Both the position numbers and the translations under genes were made by a program. This document shows, piece after piece, positions 61,582 to 64,000 of a stretch of DNA of 64,000 nucleotides; the first letter of the stretch is position 1; each line of letters opens with the position of its first letter. The stretch lies in NCBI RefSeq assembly GCF_000195275.1, contig NC_015385.1, forward strand, positions 372,001-436,000, read 5' to 3'. This DNA is from Treponema succinifaciens DSM 2489 (GTDB taxonomy: Bacteria > Spirochaetota > Spirochaetia > Treponematales > Treponemataceae). Under the pieces are notes generated by a model. That model ran no database searches, was not told the origin of the DNA, and saw only the letters and a list, made by a program, of their open reading frames with translations.

Positions 61582-62151
61582 ATGAAAACTTTTGAGCAGA
61601 CAGTAATTCACTTAGGTGCACCGACTTTGTGTGGAGTAAAGCCTTCGAGTCTTGTTTCTGTTTCAAAAGAAGTTTTGTTTTGTGAATACAAAAAAATTCT
61701 TCTGTGGAATAAAATCCTTGAGGACGGTCAGAAAAAAATAAAAATTGCAAGAAGAGGAGAGAATCTTTTTTTGCTTTTCATTTATGACGAAAAGCTTGTT
61801 CAGAAAATTCTTTCAAAGCCTGAAGTTTTGTCATACTTGAATTTAAAAGGCTATTTTACAGACAATGGAATTTCAAATGTTCTGAATGAACTTTTGAAAC
61901 GCCTTTCTTACTGCGAAATTTTTCCGCATGAGATTGGAATTTTCCTTGGATATCCTTTGGAAGATGTTGTTGGATATGAGAAATATTCAGGAACGAAAAC
62001 CAAATTTTCCGGGGCTTGGGCAGTCTACGGAAATGTAGCCGAAGCAGTAAAAAAAATGGAGCTTTACAAAAAATGCTCTGCTTTATGCTCAAGCCTTTTA
62101 GAAGCTGGAAACAATTTTGAAGCAATTTGCAAAACAATAAATTTTATGTGA
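61582..62151 (+). CDS. DUF3793 family protein
   Basis: A 189-residue protein. It begins VIHLGAPTLCGVKPSSLVSV and carries RLSYCEIFPHEIGIFLGYPL, EDVVGYEKYSG and WAVYGNVAEAV, hallmarks of DUF3793. Members often sit beside flavodoxin genes, as here, and are thought to be linked to iron or redox state; the biochemical role is unknown. The leader has a metal-regulator-like operator and a structured element. The ATG at 61582 has GAGG only 4 nt upstream. Confidence 0.82.
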   Translation: MKTFEQTVIHLGAPTLCGVKPSSLVSVSKEVLFCEYKKILLWNKILEDGQKKIKIARRGENLFLLFIYDEKLVQKILSKPEVLSYLNLKGYFTDNGISNVLNELLKRLSYCEIFPHEIGIFLGYPLEDVVGYEKYSGTKTKFSGAWAVYGNVAEAVKKMELYKKCSALCSSLLEAGNNFEAICKTINFM

Positions 62152-62158
62152 GGTAGAT

Positions 62159-62575
62159 ATGAAGAAAGCTGTAATCTATGCAAGCACAACTGGAAACACA
62201 GAGGCAATGGCGAACGCTGTAGCTGAAGGTGTAAAATCTTGCGGTGCGGAACTTTTGATGTCGACTGCAAGCGATGCGAATGTTTCGGATGTTCTTGCTT
62301 GCGATGTTATTATACTCGGAAGCCCTGCGATGGGAGATGAGGTTCTTGAGGATTCAATGGAAGAATTCTACACGAATCTTGAAGGCGGCTTGAGCGGAAA
62401 AAAAGTTGCTGTGTTTGGTTCTTATGATTGGGGCGACGGACAGTGGCTTAGAACTTGGGTTGAACGTCTTTCTGCTTCGGGTGCGACTGTTGTAAATGGC
62501 GAAGGCTTGAAAGTTCAGCTTGCACCAGATGAAGCTGCTCTTGCTGAATGCAAGTCTCTTGGAGAAACTGCATAA
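62159..62575 (+). CDS. Flavodoxin
   Basis: A 138-residue FMN protein. The phosphate-binding loop is IYASTTGNTEAMANAVAEGV. LGSPAMGDEVLEDSMEEFY and VAVFGSYDWGDGQWLRTWVE complete the FMN site. Flavodoxins replace ferredoxin as electron carriers when iron is scarce, which fits the iron-type operator upstream of the operon. GAGGTAG precedes the ATG and the gap after DUF3793 is 7 nt. Confidence 0.95.
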   Translation: MKKAVIYASTTGNTEAMANAVAEGVKSCGAELLMSTASDANVSDVLACDVIILGSPAMGDEVLEDSMEEFYTNLEGGLSGKKVAVFGSYDWGDGQWLRTWVERLSASGATVVNGEGLKVQLAPDEAALAECKSLGETA

Positions 62576-62685
62576 AAAATAGACTGCTTTGCATCTTGCA
62601 TTGCAGTCTTATAAAAAATGCCAGCAACAGGCACAGGTTTAAACTAATTCCTCGAGTTGGTTTAAAAGTGTGTGTGTTTGGTTTT

Positions 62686-62717
62686 AACTCCATTCTGAGT
62701 TTCAGAGTGGAGTTTTT
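62686..62717 (+). terminator. Terminator after flavodoxin
   Basis: AACTCCATTCTGA (62686-62698) pairs with TCAGAGTGGAGTT (62702-62714), then T's. A weaker hairpin TTTAAAC/GTTTAAA lies upstream near 62639-62667. Confidence 0.85.
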
Positions 62718-62722
62718 TGTTT

Positions 62723-62992
62723 TTAAATTCTGTGCATTTCAGAAAAAACTTTTTCATTCATTATGTTTGCTTCAACGCCAAGAGTTCCAAGCTCTTCAAC
62801 AAGTTCTTTTCTTGCAGTGTCGATTCCGATGTTTGCATTGTCAAAATCAACCATCATCATCATAACAAAATTTCCACTTAAAATTGTCTGAGAAATATCC
62901 GCAATGTTTATAGAATGCTTTGCAAGATACGCTGAAACTTTTGCGATTATACCGACTTTATCTGCGCCAACAACAGTAACTATAGCTTTCAT
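62723..62992 (-). CDS. ACT domain protein (UPF0237 type)
   Basis: An 89-residue protein made of a single ACT domain: VTVVGADKVGIIAKVSAYLA, KHSINIADISQTILSGNFVM, and ELVEELGTLGVEANI. Members of UPF0237 are thought to bind amino acids and regulate metabolism; the ligand is unknown. The ATG at 62992 has no ribosome site and lies 9 nt after a good -10. Confidence 0.9.
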   Translation of the reverse strand: MKAIVTVVGADKVGIIAKVSAYLAKHSINIADISQTILSGNFVMMMMVDFDNANIGIDTARKELVEELGTLGVEANIMNEKVFSEMHRI

Positions 62993-63001
62993 AATGAATC
63001 T

Positions 63002-63030
63002 ATTTTAATAGAAAAAAAACTTATGTACAA
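63002..63030 (-). promoter_or_regulatory. Leaderless-type promoter for the ACT-domain gene
   Basis: On the minus strand, TTGTAC (63025-63030), 17-bp spacer, TAAAAT (63002-63007), 9 nt to the ATG at 62992; the predicted leader is about 2 nt. Confidence 0.6.
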
Positions 63031-63099
63031 GAAGCCGCAATGGAAATTCAGACAGCAGCAGTTTCTAGCTGGCTATATGAATTTCCAAAGAGGCATTTT

Positions 63100-64000
63100 T
63101 TATTCGGACTTTAAATAGTCGATTCCAGATGAAACAGAAACATCTCTTGACAATGCAACGAATTTTATTTCGATTCCGGGCTTTGTATGTTCAAGCGAAA
63201 TTTCGTAGTTGCCTTTTTCAAGCTGAACTTGCCCGATTACAGCTCTAGTTTCTTTTCCTTCTGTTGAACGGCATTCAAATGCGAATGTTGGTTTTCCGTC
63301 GATAAGAACGTTGCATACAGATTGTGAAACTTTGTCCACATCAGTTGGCTTTGAATAAACTCCAAGCACATTGTAAACTCCGTTTTCCGGCGCAAAGAAA
63401 ATTCTTTTTGTTTCCCCGTTGCAAAGAAATCTGAAATTTTCCTGAGCTGGATTTTTTGCATTTTGATTTTCTGCTTTTGGAGCAAAGACTGGAATATTGT
63501 TTAGCGGACGAAGCTTGCGTTCTGCAACAAGAGTTTTTGCAAGGAATTTTATAATGTCCATTGCGCAAACTTGAAGTTCCGCAGTTGTGAGCTCGCCGTT
63601 TTTTAAGCTTGACTTTATATTGTCGTTGTTTCCGTCTTTTTCCGCAGTGTCGTTGTTTACAATCATGTAGATGTCATTTCTTGCGCGGACCATCGAAGCT
63701 GTAAGTTCAATTTCTCCTTTTCCGCCTTTTACGCAGTCGTTTATTCTTGCCCACCAGTCGGTCATTACAATGCCTGTGTATTTCCAGTTTTTGCGGAGAA
63801 TTGTTGAATTTAAATCGTAGTTGCTTGCCGTAAAGTGTCCATTGATTTGATTGTAGCTTGTCATAATTGACTGTGCGTTTCCACGTTTTACAGCAGCCTC
63901 AAATGGTTTAAGATAAATTTCTCGCAATGCACGTTCTGAAACAATTGAATCGTGTTCGTGTCTTTGTGTTTCCTGGCTGTTCGCGGCGAAATGTTTTATT
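63100..64000 (-). CDS. Glycoside hydrolase family 3 enzyme, C-terminal part (5' end off window)
   Basis: Open to the right edge, so the N-terminus is missing. It contains ANSQETQRHEHDSIVSERAL, REIYLKPFEAAVKRG, SIMTSYNQINGHFTASN and IVMTDWWAR, the GH3 catalytic domain with the nucleophile Asp in MTDWW. After it come only about 60 helical residues and a beta-rich domain (GVYNVLGVYSKPTDV, KGNYEISLEHTKPG). The usual GH3 C-terminal domain is not downstream, so this may be the permuted type in which it precedes the catalytic domain. Beta-glucosidase activity is likely, fitting a plant-polysaccharide-using gut spirochaete. Confidence 0.88.
   Translation of the reverse strand, partial: IKHFAANSQETQRHEHDSIVSERALREIYLKPFEAAVKRGNAQSIMTSYNQINGHFTASNYDLNSTILRKNWKYTGIVMTDWWARINDCVKGGKGEIELTASMVRARNDIYMIVNNDTAEKDGNNDNIKSSLKNGELTTAELQVCAMDIIKFLAKTLVAERKLRPLNNIPVFAPKAENQNAKNPAQENFRFLCNGETKRIFFAPENGVYNVLGVYSKPTDVDKVSQSVCNVLIDGKPTFAFECRSTEGKETRAVIGQVQLEKGNYEISLEHTKPGIEIKFVALSRDVSVSSGIDYLKSE

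Overview
The window looks like a low-GC spirochaete chromosome, most likely a gut or rumen Treponema. This is inferred from gene content: flagellar FliS with sigma28-type promoters, poly-Lys/Ser-rich proteins, TPR/J-domain and LysM-M23 envelope proteins, a GatCAB operon and a GH3 glucosidase. No rRNA or tRNA gene and no CRISPR array was recognised.

Layout. 1-6.6 kb: a soluble chemotaxis-type receptor (cut by the left edge), a GerMN-domain protein, proS, and a sigma28-driven fliS/flgN-like/tetR group. 6.7-16.3 kb: a topoisomerase IV-type pair (parE with a histone-like tail, parC), a membrane protein, yigZ, a frameshifted phosphatase, mnmA and two envelope proteins. 16.3-27.7 kb is the accessory region. 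It holds a lipoprotein broken at a poly-G tract, a decayed type I restriction-modification locus around an intact RhuM-Fic gene, a 1-kb non-coding stretch with a 22-bp tandem array and two MITE-like elements, glyS, an aldo-keto reductase, and an IS1595-type element (1933 bp, perfect 8-bp target duplication) that has split an HD-GYP gene. 27.5-36.7 kb: a possible sigma28-transcribed structured RNA, a Maf-like flagellin glycosylation gene, a PASTA penicillin-binding protein, lepB, a LysM-M23 peptidase, a degenerate NodB-like protein, a pentapeptide protein and a metallo-beta-lactamase-fold hydrolase. 36.7-49.1 kb: a HEXXH lipoprotein, then amino-acid biosynthesis (ilvN, a DAHP synthase-prephenate dehydratase fusion, thrA, asd, dapA), interrupted by a 41-bp tandem palindromic array, a beta-barrel protein, a phosphoesterase lipoprotein and arfB. 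49.4-64 kb: a membrane sensor fused to a LuxR-type DNA-binding domain, aroC, dacA, murI, icd, map, a J-domain protein, gatCAB, an iron-regulation-like promoter and structured leader before DUF3793 and flavodoxin genes, an ACT protein and the C-terminal part of a GH3 enzyme.

The genes fit together as aspartate-family and aromatic biosynthesis (thrA, asd, dapA, aroF-pheA, aroC), cell-wall synthesis (murI, dacA, PBP, M23), translation (proS, glyS, gatCAB, mnmA, arfB, map) and motility (fliS, Maf-like, HD-GYP, receptor). The most striking general feature is promoter architecture: about eleven genes that begin a transcription unit have a -35/-10 pair whose predicted start lies at or within a few bases of the start codon, with no Shine-Dalgarno sequence, while downstream genes usually do have one. 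Other signals worth testing are the sigma28-associated RNA, the 41-bp and 22-bp arrays, the three-way-junction leader before DUF3793, and the IS that carries two tiny membrane-peptide genes. All calls were made by reading the sequence; no database search was run.
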